From: Hyaloperonospora brassicae
Taxonomy: Eukaryota > Oomycota > Peronosporomycetes > Peronosporales > Peronosporaceae
Assembly (NCBI GenBank): GCA_947650285.1
Contig: CANTFL010000235.1
Coordinates: forward strand, 62,001 to 126,000
Length of the DNA: 64,000 bases
Direction: 5' to 3'
The notes below the pieces were generated by a model. That model had not been told where the DNA came from. It saw nothing but the letters and a program-made list of their open reading frames with translations, and made no database searches. Positions 1 through 10,207 of this stretch are shown piece after piece. The stretch's first letter is position 1. Each line of letters opens with the position of its first letter. Made by a program: the position numbers and the translations under genes.

Positions 1-1467
1 ACGGCCAGCAGGTTTCTCGAGCTGATGACAACCGTGCCCGGTATCCGAGAGAGACGAACATTGCCTTCGTCGGAATTGGTATGGTTGATGGTCCATTGAG
101 CAGCACAGCAATGTCAATTCTTTGCTCGTGTGCGCTTGATGCACTCTTCCAGCTGATGTCGAATTGTCTCACACGATGGGGTAGGAGTCACACTGACACG
201 CACTCGTCCGACGTTCCGATGTGATGACCAAGAGGCGATGAGCAAGTCCACAACGACAGTACCCACGGACGTTCACTCGACCTCGAAGACGCTCGGTCGT
301 GGTTTTCATCCCAATCGTCAAGATCAATCCTTCTGCTCCATGTGGAGCAAGTGTCAAGGCTTCCACCATCTATCGACTCGTCCCGTTCACAGCTAGTGTC
401 GGATCAAATGATCTTCGAATTGTTTGAGACCGTTGAGCTTGACGACCTCGACCACATTTATCCATCAAACAGGTCAACGACTGCGAGCTTCTCGGTTGAT
501 GGAAAGCTTTCGCTGTATCGAGTACTCAAAGTAGGTGTCTCGACATCAGAAGCTCAACTCGTTGATGTCCGTCCGTGACACGGGAATTCGATCTGCACAA
601 ACAGCAGCCAACGCTGTTCGAAAGCGGCGAGTTCTACGAGTTGCGCTATGTGCCAACCACTGGTGCCAACGACAACAAATGATCTGCACGATGCCGTGTG
701 TATTTTTGCCGATCTACTGGTAATCTATGGAGGTGTCGAGATATTCGAGACGATGACTGCCCGCCGTCCATGAGAGACGACGACGTGCCACATATCAAGT
801 TGGCGGCTGTGGAGCGCGCGATTGATTCATGACAGACGCGCAACACTTTGTGACAAAGTGTTGAGCGCTCTTCCAAGTACCTCAACTAGCCGAGATAGAC
901 ATGAAGTACCTCAACCAGCCGAGATAGATACACATGGATGGAGCAGGTTCTGGCATTTGCTGCTTTCAAAACAGAGCAATCCCCAACAGAGCGACCGAAT
1001 CTCTATCACTCTGGCTGTGTTGCACTCATTGAGCCATGTAGACGTACTCTGGCCGACCGAAGGTATAGGCACTTAGTGTCGACGCTACGTTCTCGAGTTG
1101 TGCACTGCGTATCTCGAAACGGTTATTACACTTCTGCAGCAAGCAGCCCAGACTCCGGTCAACGCACTTGCCATAATGGCTCACTCGATGATGAAGACAA
1201 CCAACACTGGCACCGCGATGGAGTGCCAGTACAGTCTCACACTGGACACGACTGCCACGAAGCCCATTGTGAAGATAGCGACCACAATTGCACACATAGC
1301 ACACAGTCGCGTTCCACCCTCGGGGCAAACTTCCAAGCTCCAAGGACTGAATCCAACCACAACTGAGCTGTCGATCGTCAGCATCCGATTGCAACGGACC
1401 AAACAACGATCCGTCGAGAGTCCACACATACGCACTCGCAAATATAGTCGGTATCTGCGTCAAACAT
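1..1467. other. Downstream flank of the transporter gene, no gene seen
   Basis: I see no ORF here with recognisable protein character; the open frames are short and several are shadows of the transporter gene. The stretch holds a perfect 10-bp hairpin (841-863) and a 29-bp tandem duplication (874-931), listed separately. It may include the 3' UTR of the minus-strand transporter gene that ends at 1468. Confidence 0.6.
841..931. repeat. Perfect 10-bp palindrome followed by a 29-bp tandem duplication
   Basis: CAACACTTTG at 841-850 and CAAAGTGTTG at 854-863 form a perfect inverted repeat with loop TGA. Immediately after it, a unit starting AAGTACCTCAAC at about 874 is repeated from about 903 with one or two changes. 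No function can be assigned. Confidence 0.75.
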
Positions 1468-2559
1468 CTATTCCAACTTGGCCTTCTTTGCTTTGTCCAC
1501 ATATGGGAAGCGAGAGTAGATGACCATGCTCGTGGCAACAAGACCAGCTGCGATGAACACTTCCTTCGGCAGCACTGCATCGTACGCATAACTCTCGACG
1601 AATGCCGTAAAGGCGATACCGCCAATCAGTGCAAATGACTTGAGCACACCGCCGAGGTGTTTCGTGACGGTGCCAACGAGCAACCCGCCAAGAGCGTTGC
1701 TCACCACTGGAATGAGTGTATAGTAGTCGCATCCCTCAAAGATCGGGTCAATGTGAGTCCACCACGTAGTACGAGCTGCCGCTAAGTCGGTCCCAGGCAT
1801 CTTGACAAGCATCGACCAAGTAGCCGGCAGCACTACTAGAAACAAACTGCCGTAGACCGAGAGCTCGATCGTCACAAGCGCAGCATCACGTTTGTGGTGC
1901 TGCATGGCACGCTGCGTGAGCGTCGACCCGAGGCCCGAGAGCAGCGAAGCGAGAAGCACCGACACCAGTCCGAGTTGCAACGACGTGGCCGACAGAGCAG
2001 ACACGTCTGGAGTAGTGTTTTTATTGCTGCTGCTGCTGTTGCTGGTGTCTTGGGCAAGGGACAGGAGCACAGCAGCGCTCAGTAGCAGCAGCATTGCACT
2101 GCATTGCGGCATGGAGAAGCGTTGGCCCATAAGAAGGTAGAGAAAGAGAGCTGCCGACAGCAGTTTGGTCTGGTTCATCAAGTTCGCGACAATAGATGGC
2201 AGGTGCTGGTACGCGACTTGCATCAGTACATTCTGCACGGCGTACGTGCACGCAGGCAACCCCGAAATCACGAGACTGTCTCGTAACCTCCACGTCGTCA
2301 CAACGCGGCCGATGGTGCCCGATGACACGAGAACGAGCAGTGCCAAGAGCAGCTTAAACGCCTCGCAACCCACGACTAAGACCGTGCGGTTCGTGGCTTG
2401 ACGAGCAAACTCCTTGTACAGAATGGGCTGGAGACCAAACTGGACCGAAAGCAGAACCATAGCAACGTATCCGATACATCTACTGGACGTTGTCTTGCCA
2501 GTGGTTGCAGCTGCCACAGATGCCGATGGTGGACGTGGTGCCTTGATGGCAGCCGCCAT
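1468..2559 (-). CDS. Nucleotide-sugar transporter, SLC35A-like
   Basis: A 363-residue multi-spanning membrane protein. Members of this family exchange nucleotide sugars for the nucleoside monophosphate across Golgi or ER membranes. Hydrophobic segments recur from about residue 28 to the C-terminus, about ten in all. The family block PACTYAVQNVLMQVAYQHL (residues about 97-115) is followed by NQTKLLSAALF, and near the C-terminus TKHLGGVLKSFA matches the conserved last-helices motif. Length fits the family. A Ser/Asn-rich loop (residues about 170-182), encoded by CTG-type triplets, is a low-complexity insertion between helices. The ATG at 2559 was chosen because an Inr-like element lies 32 nt upstream. 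No intron is needed. The substrate cannot be told from sequence. This is the only clearly conserved host gene in the window. Confidence 0.9.
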   Translation of the reverse strand: MAAAIKAPRPPSASVAAATTGKTTSSRCIGYVAMVLLSVQFGLQPILYKEFARQATNRTVLVVGCEAFKLLLALLVLVSSGTIGRVVTTWRLRDSLVISGLPACTYAVQNVLMQVAYQHLPSIVANLMNQTKLLSAALFLYLLMGQRFSMPQCSAMLLLLSAAVLLSLAQDTSNSSSSNKNTTPDVSALSATSLQLGLVSVLLASLLSGLGSTLTQRAMQHHKRDAALVTIELSVYGSLFLVVLPATWSMLVKMPGTDLAAARTTWWTHIDPIFEGCDYYTLIPVVSNALGGLLVGTVTKHLGGVLKSFALIGGIAFTAFVESYAYDAVLPKEVFIAAGLVATSMVIYSRFPYVDKAKKAKLE

Positions 2560-2590
2560 GTACTCGTCAAAGAACGCGAAGGGTACTGTA

Positions 2591-2601
2591 TGCGAAAATG
2601 A
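2591..2601 (-). promoter_or_regulatory. Inr-like core promoter of the transporter gene
   Basis: On the minus strand the sequence reads TCATTTTCGCA, 32 nt before the ATG. It resembles the oomycete initiator (TCAYTYYNCAWTTT) with one extra base and without the full T-run, so it is a weaker match than the two Inr elements at 4428 and 8872. Confidence 0.4.
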
Positions 2602-4012
2602 CTGGACGAGAGGCGAGCGGTACAGTATCCGCTAAATCGACGTGCGTGGGACTCGATGTTCCGTGGAGTAGTAGTACCTTTTTCTAAAAAATATTATGTC
2701 CATTTTCTATGGGGATGGGCCAGCCCAACATTGTTTCTCAAACCTGTTGTAAACATGTACACTCTCCTGTGGGATCAGTGCAACTGCGCAAGAGACCGAA
2801 TGTGTCTGAACAAACGCGTAGGCGTTCACATTGAGAAAGAGAAAACACGTCGGCGCTTTGGCAAAGTATGACGATAACTGAGACGCTTCGTTCGGTGTGA
2901 TCTACAGCGAAGATGCGACGCCATACACTGAATCGACTCGCGCGTGACGTCAAGAGCTGCTTTTTGCGTGACCACATCTCTTGCGGCCCATGTTTTGCGA
3001 TGTGCGCGGGCAGAGCGGTACATGGAGAAGTGCGATGCCCAGCAAGTGCATACGTGGCAACTTGCTCGACCAATGGCGTGAATTGGGTCGCTCGATGAGC
3101 TCAGACAACGCAAGTCGAAAGAAGGCACGAACAAATGTAGCACACAGTCACAGCAGCACCACTGAAAGCTCCAGTTGGGCTGCTGCGTGCGAAGATCGCC
3201 CCACGCCTTTGACGAGCTTTTCCTTTTCGAGCAACTACACGAAGATCGATGGCATGCACAAGTGGGACCTCGACGTGCATTCGGTGGTCGACGGACGAGG
3301 ATGTTCGATCTAATGTACGCTCCTGACCTCGCGACGGGGATTGCGTGACTACTTTATTTGACGTTGGCCACAACATCAGATGCATGCAGCCAGGATCATG
3401 ATCCTGTGTTGACATGCAGAGCCGGACGGCGCGTACGGAAGGACCGAGTGCAAAGTGACCCGCGACTTGGCCGTATCTTGCGTTTTGATCGGAGGACGAG
3501 CAGAACGGAGGCGTCGCCAGAGTCACATGTCGAGCATGCAACACAACGCGTAGTGAGATGCTGGCCGCGCATACAGTACACCGTTGCTATGGAGCACTTT
3601 TTCGACCATCAGACCTCTCTTGCGAGTCGTTCAGTAGTGTGTCAATGAAAGCGCAGACGCTGTTGTGTTTTGTAATAGCTGAAGCTCGTGTGAATGCAGC
3701 AAAGGACACACTCGACTATGCTGTCCCCGGCTTTCACAATGGAGGAGAGTCACGCACGACATGTGCGAGCTCCAATCAACACAAGCGTTGGTCGTTGCCG
3801 CTCCCTTGCAAACAAAAGCGCGTGTCGATATCACGTTACCATTCGTCGTTCGTGCCACACAAACAACGGGATCAACAAACGACATTGGACTTACACGTTT
3901 TGCTATTCTACGCTCCTTAGCAGTCAGTACGGGACGTGGTAACTGGTTCAGTGCGGCGGCAGCGCTGGTCTCCGTATCCGCTTCCAGTCTGAGATAGCAT
4001 CACATTCACTTG

Positions 4013-4378
4013 TTAGTGTTGCGCGCGAAGGCGACGCCCTCCGACCCTCCATAGCTCACCAATCCCCGATTTCTTCGCAGCCGACCGAGCCTTGTCCCGG
4101 AAGCTGGAAGTGAGCGTTCCAGTCAGCTCATCGAGCCATGGCGTGTCGAAGTAATAGTAGCGCCCCGGGTTGCCATGTGGATAGATACGTCCATGGCCAC
4201 CTCCATGGCCACCTCCATGGCCACCTCCATGACCACCGCCTCCTGCACGTTCTTCTCCCTGTGGGATGTCGTCAGGTTCCACCGTGCCCGCAGAATACTG
4301 CCGCTCAGAGCTGGTCGTGCTCACACTGATTGCAGCTAGCGTCGCCACTAGGAAAAGCACGAGAGCGGTCGGGCGCAT
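4013..4378 (-). CDS. Small secreted Gly/His-repeat protein, effector-like (left copy)
   Basis: 121 residues from the ATG at 4378. A longer frame begins at 4483, but this ATG is preferred because a hydrophobic signal peptide follows at once (residues 2-20, ending Ala-Ile-Ser-Val-Ser) and an Inr lies 49 nt upstream. The mature part starts with an acidic/serine stretch (SERQYSAGTVEPDD), then GEER, then four GGGH repeats (about residues 47-62). A C-terminal part begins with aromatic residues and PWLDE. RQYS followed by GEER is reminiscent of a degenerate RXLR-dEER module, but the Leu and final Arg are missing, so I do not call it an RXLR effector. Its paralogue lies at 8935-9249 in the opposite arm, divergently oriented. 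The signal peptide, 'AGTVEPDD' block and 'DTPWLDE' block are conserved between copies. The repeat tract has diverged. Function unknown; extracellular or host-targeted location is inferred. Confidence 0.7.
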   Translation of the reverse strand: MRPTALVLFLVATLAAISVSTTSSERQYSAGTVEPDDIPQGEERAGGGGHGGGHGGGHGGGHGRIYPHGNPGRYYYFDTPWLDELTGTLTSSFRDKARSAAKKSGIGELWRVGGRRLRAQH

Positions 4379-4427
4379 GGCTTTGACGGGCGTGCCAGAG
4401 TCGAACGCGGTTCCGCAATGGCTGAAT

Positions 4428-4440
4428 AAATGAAAAGTGA
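4428..4440 (-). promoter_or_regulatory. Oomycete initiator (Inr) of the left secreted-protein gene
   Basis: Minus strand TCACTTTTCATTT fits the oomycete Inr consensus TCAYTYYNCAWTTT over the 13 bases read. It lies 49 nt before the ATG, in the position expected for a transcription start. Confidence 0.65.
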
Positions 4441-4640
4441 CGACGTGAAGGAGCGTGCGGCTGCCGGATGGCTTCCAAGCCAAGTCAGTGTCGAACCCAC
4501 ATGCACGGACCAGGTTTCCTCACCCAGCACCACGCAGCTCGACCGATCCCATCCGCTATGGGCTTTCTTCTCTCGGTCGTGTCGACAGCCCAAACGCAGA
4601 CGTAAACCGCGATAGCAAGAGAAGAAAACAAGCCGTATGT

Positions 4641-5739
4641 TCCCATTACGGTTTACAACATTGCTTGCTGAAAAGTCTCTAGCCACTGCAGCACCCCCGC
4701 CGGTGGTGGTGCAAGTCTCCTTCCAGCGTTATGCCGAGCGAACTCAGGCCGCTGAGGAATCGGGTCTCAAACATATCTGTCGCAATCGACGTCAACAAGA
4801 TGCTATCGTCCCCGTTCTGGCCGAATCGGCGATGTCCGACCGCAACAGCTTCAACTTGACAAAGGAGTGTTTGGCGCAGGTCCGATTTCGCTCGGTGGGC
4901 GAAGCAGACTGAACAGGCCATTTACCAGCTCCGTTTCCAAGGCCTATCCATAGACCCCGCCGTATCAGGATATATGCGGCGGATCTCCGCTCGTACGCTC
5001 GGCCGTAGATCTGGAGCTGTTCTGGATAACACAGCTGGTTTGTGCTTGTGCAATATTGAGCAGTCGTACCGGCCGACCGGGTCCAATGAGCCACTATACA
5101 CGCCCAGCACTTGGCTGCCTTCTCGCATTCTCAGTTCCAGAGAATGTGAATGAGCCCTTCGTGCTGACCACTGCAAGCCGCATGGCGTGTGCCCGTTGAG
5201 TCTGGATCTCGACCGAAAAAAAGGACAGATTTGACTGATGGGCAGCAACGCGATAGCAGACGCACACCTGGGAATTCGTCAAGAGACGTCTGTGAGCCCG
5301 GAGCTGTGGCAGTGTCTGCTTCATCGGGAATCCCGCCCCGTCTATCGCATTCACACGAGTCCTAAGTCGCATGATCACCTCCGTCAGCGCTGGATACAAA
5401 TGCCGTTTTGCTCGCAGAAAAATTGACGCTGTAACGCCTGCATGCGGGTGCATGTCATTGACGGTTGGTTAAGTGCACCAGGGAAACCTATGCAGTCTTC
5501 GATGTGGTGGGGTGTTCGCGTCTGCTGCTGTAAAGCGTACCGACTCGGACTCGATGACCGGAACAACCCCTTACACTCGGTGTATGACATAATGTGTGCC
5601 GTTATAGTGCGAGTGAGAAGGTGAGGTATATTTAGGTAGGCGAACGACCTGCTATATCCTGTCACCCGGCAACAAGGTTACCGGGGTGAGCGCTACTTTA
5701 TATACTAGGTAGCACTAGATCGCGTACAGCAGAACGCCT
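4641..5739. other. Spacer of the inverted duplication, no gene recognised
   Basis: Open frames up to about 120 codons exist on both strands, but none shows recognisable domains or is repeated elsewhere in the window. A short imperfect hairpin (CACCCGGCAAC / GTTACCGGGGTG) occurs near 5660-5685. It could be a remnant of the retroelement whose RNase H follows. Confidence 0.5.
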
Positions 5740-6400
5740 ACGCGCAGTCGCCGGTGTCGAGATGATCAGGTTCCTCGGTGTTAGTACGGGATTCTGTATG
5801 ATGCAATGGTCGGCCCGAGAGGTCTCCAACCAATGACTGACATCAGAATCGAGGAAGCCCGTAACCTCCTGGACCAGGCCTGTGTTAGAAGCATCGTGCG
5901 CTTGAACTGAGACTCCTGTGTCCATAGCGATAGTCGCCAGTCGATCCGCCATTTTGTCGTAGCTGCGATAATGATGTCCCAGCTGGAGACATCGATGCCG
6001 TTTGCGATGGCGCTTGCTTCGTTGAATAACCGCACCAAGTGCAGCTTGCGTGGAGGGTGTCGTGTTCGGAGTTGCGAGAACACAATCGCACTGTCCCCAA
6101 TGACATGCAGGGGTGAGTGGTCGTTTATCTTCGCGTGCCGAAGCCCGTGGATGAGCCACAGTGTTCAGCGAAATTGTTAGTGGTATCGGTAGAGCCACAG
6201 GACATGCTCGATACCCACAAAACGCATGCGGTGTGCGTCGGGAAGTGGAGTCGGACAATAATAGATCCAGCTCCGCCTTGACCTGGATTTCCGCGGGATC
6301 CGTTATAGGCAAAGAGAAGGTATAGCACTCCTGGACACCGTTCTATAGGCCGTACTTGCAACAGAGGAGGTTCGTCGTAGCTGATAATGGTATCAGCCAA
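5740..6400 (-). pseudogene. RNase HI-type domain fragment of a retroelement, frameshifted
   Basis: Reading the minus strand, the block AYNGSRGNPGQGGAGSIIV (about 6320-6260) matches the start of cellular-type RNase HI domains in retroelements (FDGGSRGNPGPGGAG). SMSCGSTDTTNNFAEHCG follows near 6200-6150 and carries the conserved catalytic Glu. Downstream, in other frames, come SQLRTRHPPRKLHLVRLFNEA (part) and HHYRSYDKMADRLATIAMD, the C-terminal part with the last catalytic Asp region. At least two frame changes separate these blocks, and the first catalytic Asp position reads Asn or Tyr-Asn. This domain type occurs alone or at the C-terminus of oomycete retroelement proteins; no reverse transcriptase is visible nearby. 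Confidence 0.6.
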
Positions 6401-6576
6401 CGCCGATCGTACCTGCGCAAATAGTTGCGCGTCCTCCCCCATGTCGAGCTGGTAGGTTGATCCACGTAACCTTCGATCCGACTGGCGAAAGATAGTCGTG
6501 GCACTAGCTGTGTGCACCTCCTGTGATAAACACGAGACTTCCATGCGGCGGAGGCGCCCGAGCCTGATGGCATGAA

Positions 6577-7095
6577 GTGTCGTTGATACGACAAACCGCC
6601 ACAGCTCTCGAGCTGCCGGGAAGACCACAGCCTGATTACTGTGATTTATCTCGCGAAACCGATCTCGACACTCGAAAATGTATTACGGGATTTGTATGTT
6701 GCCTAGCTGGAGGAGCGATATCATGGGCATCTCGTTGTCAGACCATAGTAGCTCGATCGACCGTGGAGGCAGAGTATGTTGCCGCATGTGATGGATGTAG
6801 GACAGCCAGGGAAACGCAATACTTTGATTCAAATATTGCCTAGAGGCAAGTTTTTTTACGTACGGGATACGGCAATTAAGCCGCCTACATAATGGCAGCA
6901 AACTCTCCGTGCAGTTATACGACAAGAAGACCCATTGAAATTTGCTGGCATTGCGTAAGGGACCAAGTGGCAAAGAAAACGGTGACTTTGTGGAAAGTAT
7001 GAACTAATGACAATCCATCCGACCTACTGACGAAAACACTTCCGCGAGAGAAGCTTAAGGCGGTGAGTTGTCGGATTGGACTAACTAAGCAGTAA
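6577..7095 (+). pseudogene. Ty1/Copia RNase H C-terminal fragment
   Basis: The frame from 6577 contains LDTRKCITGFVCCLAGGAISWAS and STVEAEYVAACDG, matching the Copia RNase H signature (DxxTRKSTTGY ... GAISWxSxxQ ... SSTEAEY). After a stop near 6843 the same domain continues, broken: RRPIEICWHCVRDQVAKK and NPSDLLTKTLPREKL at 6930-7060 match the end of Copia pol (HIdikyH.iRd.v and aDilTK.L). Nothing of the upstream integrase or reverse transcriptase is present, so this is a 5'-truncated remnant ending at its natural 3' end. Confidence 0.8.
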
Positions 7096-7116
7096 TTTGC
7101 CAAAGTAACGTACTAA

Positions 7117-7150
7117 CTTTGGAGGAGTGCGTGCTGGAAACCGCAGCAGT
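7117..7150 (+). repeat. Possible Copia polypurine tract and start of 3' LTR
   Basis: A purine-rich run (GGAGGAG, 7121-7127) follows the end of the Copia RNase H fragment, and TGCTGGAAAC begins at 7132. Copia LTRs often begin TGTTGGAA right after such a tract. No second LTR is in the window, so the far boundary is unknown. Confidence 0.35.
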
Positions 7151-8679
7151 TGGGGATGAAGAAGGTTGAAGTCGTCGAGAAGTGGATGCCAAACGATGCG
7201 AAACGACAAGACGTGTATCTAGAAAGAAGGAGCGTTACGACAAGACATATATTTTACAAAGAACAGAACACGACAAGATGGAGGGCCAATTTTCTACAAG
7301 TAGTTTTTCCTTCAGTTCCACATTAACCTTAACGTCAACAAGTTGTGTGTGAGAATGTTTATTGCTGTGCGGGTGTCATTACTTCCTGCGCCCCGTTGGT
7401 GTCGTGTGTTGCCACAGAAATGGACTAAAGATTCCCTATCTCTTCTACCGTCTATTTGGCAGGTCAAAGACCGTGGCCATGAATAGAATCCCGGCGAGCA
7501 TGATGACGTTCTTATATCGTCATTCATAACGCCGCACTGGTAGCAATCGGAGTGGCCGTTGCAAGGCGCCGCCTCACATTTCGTATCCTGACAGCCCAAC
7601 TGGCGTCAATCAGCGAACCAGTACATATCTGCTGTCCGACGTAGCGGGTCGGTTCCCCCAGTTCCCCCGGTGATCGTTCAGATCATTGTCGAGATCAAGT
7701 CAGCGAGAACATAGAGCCAGGTGGCGTGCGCAGATGGCGTTGATCCTTCAAGATTCCCTCTTCGCACGAACGAAAGCCAATACATTCGCAACTCCTGGCC
7801 GCATTCTAATCACATTCGACGTTGTGACCGGCGGCGCTCGTGCCATGGGAAGCCGTGATGTTGTTATTGAGACCAGAATCACGTTCGGCCTCGCATGATG
7901 ACGACGCCAGAATGCCGACCGACACTTCGGCGTCCTTCAGTAGACTACAATCGTCACCTCGACGCTGTAAATGCCGCCAAAGCCACAGGTGTCTTTTCCA
8001 TCGCCGTTTCGTGCGTCGCGTCCTTTTGTCGTGCGTTGCGACCTGTTTTTGAGGTATTTCCATCGGGACTGTCATGGAGGATACTGACTATACAACACGC
8101 TACGAACGAGCTTCCCCCACCTCTTTCCTGCCCTTTCTTGACGAGAGCTGACTCACGACACGTGTACATCTGTACACGTTGTCGCACTTTGCCAAATAAA
8201 TGTGTCGAGGCAGCATGCAGCAACGTATATGCTGGAGGAGTACGCTACGCTCCAGGATGACAGTCCCATTGTTGTCGACTTCTGCTGTTGTTCTCTTGCA
8301 GCTAGTTGGCAGGAAGGTGTGAGCGAACAGAAGCGAACAGAAGCGACCAAAGGGGATGGCATGCGCATCCGTCCTCGTGTGATACTTCTTGGCAGCGCAT
8401 TGCTTTCCTTCGACTTGGGCTGGTCATTATTGTAAAGCACACGGGGCAACTCGCCTAGGTTTGCTGTGACGAGTTGCTCGGACCCGCTCACCGGCTGCAC
8501 GGCTTTGGCGGCGAGCCCATTGCCTCGACAAACTCTGCTTGTTACGCATGGCAACGACAACACGTCGACGAACGGCTTTCTCGTCTATCCCCTGCCATCC
8601 GGTTGATGGTGTGGGCCGAACGTGGCGCTGAGCCACGTCCGCCCGTCGTAGCAACGCATACGAAAAGGCGTTAGGCCAT
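7151..8679. other. Spacer of the inverted duplication, no gene recognised
   Basis: This may begin with the remains of a Copia LTR. Beyond it I see only short unrelated frames. Nothing is repeated elsewhere in the window. Confidence 0.5.
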
Positions 8680-8871
8680 GCGAAAAAAATAAGAGTCCCT
8701 TCGTCACGGTCTACGTCCGCACTTGGGTTGTCGACACGACGAAAGAAAGCCCATGGCGGATGGGATCGGTCGAGCTGCGTGGCGCTGGGTGAGAAAACAG
8801 AGCCTGTGCACCTGAATTTGACACGACTCTCGCCTCGATGCCTCCCGACAGCCGGACGTTCCTTCACATTG

Positions 8872-8884
8872 TCATTTCCCATTT
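8872..8884 (+). promoter_or_regulatory. Oomycete initiator (Inr) of the right secreted-protein gene
   Basis: TCATTTCCCATTT fits the oomycete Inr consensus TCAYTYYNCAWTTT over its 13 bases and lies 50 nt before the ATG at 8935. The left copy has a differently spelled but equally good match at the same distance, so the element has been kept while the bases changed. Confidence 0.7.
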
Positions 8885-8934
8885 CATTCAGCCATTGCGA
8901 AACCGCGTTTGACCCGTGCGCGCCCGTCAAAGCC

Positions 8935-9249
8935 ATGCGCCTGCTCGCTCTCGTGCTTTTCCTAGTGGCGACGCTAGCAGCAACCAGTGCGAGCACAACC
9001 AGCTCTGAGCGACAGTATTCCGCGGGCACGGTGGAACCTGACGACTACCGAGACGAAGAACAACGGAAAGGCGGAGGAGGAGGAGGACGAGGTGGAGGTG
9101 GAGGCGGAGGCGGAGGCGGAGATGGAGGAGGTGGTGGTGTCCATCAACCGGTAGCCAGTATGGGGTTCATGTATGGATGGGACACGCCATGGCTCGATGA
9201 ATGGTTCAAGAAGTTCAGAGCCAAATTTTGGAACCGCCTTTGGTCGTAG
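8935..9249 (+). CDS. Small secreted glycine-rich protein, effector-like (right copy)
   Basis: 104 residues from the ATG at 8935; the frame is open further upstream, but this ATG starts a signal peptide (residues 1-20, ending Ala-Thr-Ser-Ala-Ser) and follows an Inr. After SERQYSAGTVEPDDYRDEEQ comes a glycine tract of about 28 residues broken by Arg and Asp, then the block WDTPWLDEWFKKFRAKFW at the C-terminus. Compared with the left paralogue, the GGGH repeats are replaced by poly-Gly and the C-terminus is shorter. Signal peptide, promoter and the 'PWLDE' block are shared. The aromatic and basic C-terminal tail could form an amphipathic helix. Function is not known; secretion is inferred from the signal peptide. 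Confidence 0.7.
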   Translation: MRLLALVLFLVATLAATSASTTSSERQYSAGTVEPDDYRDEEQRKGGGGGGRGGGGGGGGGGDGGGGGVHQPVASMGFMYGWDTPWLDEWFKKFRAKFWNRLWS

Positions 9250-9910
9250 TCAAAGAATTAAGGGACCGAGTAGCTGTTCAAACGGCGTCGCCTTCGCGCG
9301 CATCACCAACAAGTGAACGTGATGCTATCTCAGACTGGAAGAGGATACGGAGACCAGCGCTGCCGCCACACTGAACCAGTTACCACGTCCTGTACTGACT
9401 GCTAAGGAGCGTAGAATAGCAAAACGTGTAAGTCCAATGTTGTTTGTTGATCCCGTTGTTTGTGTGGCACGAAAGACAAATGGTAACGTGATCCCGACAC
9501 GCGCTTTTGTTTGCAAGGGAGCGGCAACGACCAACGCTTGAGTTGGTTGGAGCTCGCACATGTCGTGCGTGACTCTCCTCCATTGTGAAAGCCGGAGACA
9601 GCATAGTCGAGTGTGTCCTTTGCTGCATTCGCACGAGCTTCAGCTGTCACAAAACACAACAGCGTCTGCGCTTTCATTGATACACTACTGCACGACTCGC
9701 AAGAGAGGTCTGATGGTCGAATAAGTGCTCCATAGCAACGGTGTACTGTATGCGTGGCCAGCATCTCACTACGCGTTGTGTTGCATGCCCGACATGTGAC
9801 TCTGGCGATGCCTCCGTTCTGCTCGTCCTCCGATCAAAACGCAAGATACGGCCAAGTCGCGGGTCACTTTGTACTCGGTCCTTCCGTATGCGCCGCCCGA
9901 CTCTGCATGT

Positions 9911-10207
9911 GGTGCCTGGGATGCAATGCCTTGACGGAGAATACAAAAGTGATTGCATTAGGTCCTTAGTTCACACGCAAGCTGCTACTCTAAGCCTTCT
10001 GGAATCCATGCATTGTCGATTTTGACTGGGACTAAACTCGATGGATTGCACAACGTGCTCTTATACGGTCGGTCCGCAACCATTCTGGAGCGGAATTGTA
10101 CAACGTGCGCGCATACGAAGTCAACCGCAATTATTCTGGAGCAAGATTGCACACCGTGCGCGTACATGACGTCGATATTCATTTTGGAAATAAAGCCTTG
10201 CGCTACA
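9911..10207. mobile_element. 297-bp non-autonomous insertion with 8-bp target duplication
   Basis: CTGCATGT occurs at 9903-9910 and again at 10,208-10,215. The equivalent place in the left arm (ACATGCAG at 3412-3419) has one copy and no insert, so the arms give a filled and an empty site. Eight-base duplications are typical of hAT transposons. I see no convincing terminal inverted repeats, which leaves the class open. The insert carries a threefold 51-bp tandem repeat. Confidence 0.7.
10043..10192. repeat. Three tandem copies of a 50-52 bp unit
   Basis: Units start near 10,043, 10,093 and 10,145 with GATTGCACAACGTGC-like sequence and end in ATTCTGGAGC. They lie wholly inside the 297-bp insertion. 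Confidence 0.75.

Larger units (their letters stand above)
2703..4640. repeat. Left arm of a large inverted duplication
   Basis: This stretch matches the reverse complement of about 8680-10920 almost throughout. Outer ends: the block reading GGGATGGGCCAGCCCAACAT at about 2713 pairs with 10,890-10,910. Inner ends fade around 4640 and 8680. The arm holds the secreted-protein gene, its promoter and about 1.3 kb downstream. It lacks the 297-bp insertion of the right arm. ORFs in the arm outside the secreted gene are not recognised, although some frames are kept in both arms (for example 3761-3997 and 9325-9561). Confidence 0.9.

Noticed and set aside
1026..1625. 199-codon minus ORF overlapping the transporter gene end
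   Set aside because: It is in another frame over the transporter C-terminus, with no domain and frequent Cys/Trp typical of shadow frames.
2826..3143. ORF in the left arm outside the secreted gene, also kept in the right arm
   Set aside because: Conservation follows from the recent duplication. No signal peptide, domain or initiator supports it.
4013..4378. Calling the secreted protein an RXLR effector
   Set aside because: RQYS lacks Leu and the last Arg, and the other copy has no EER. Secreted and effector-like is as far as the sequence goes.
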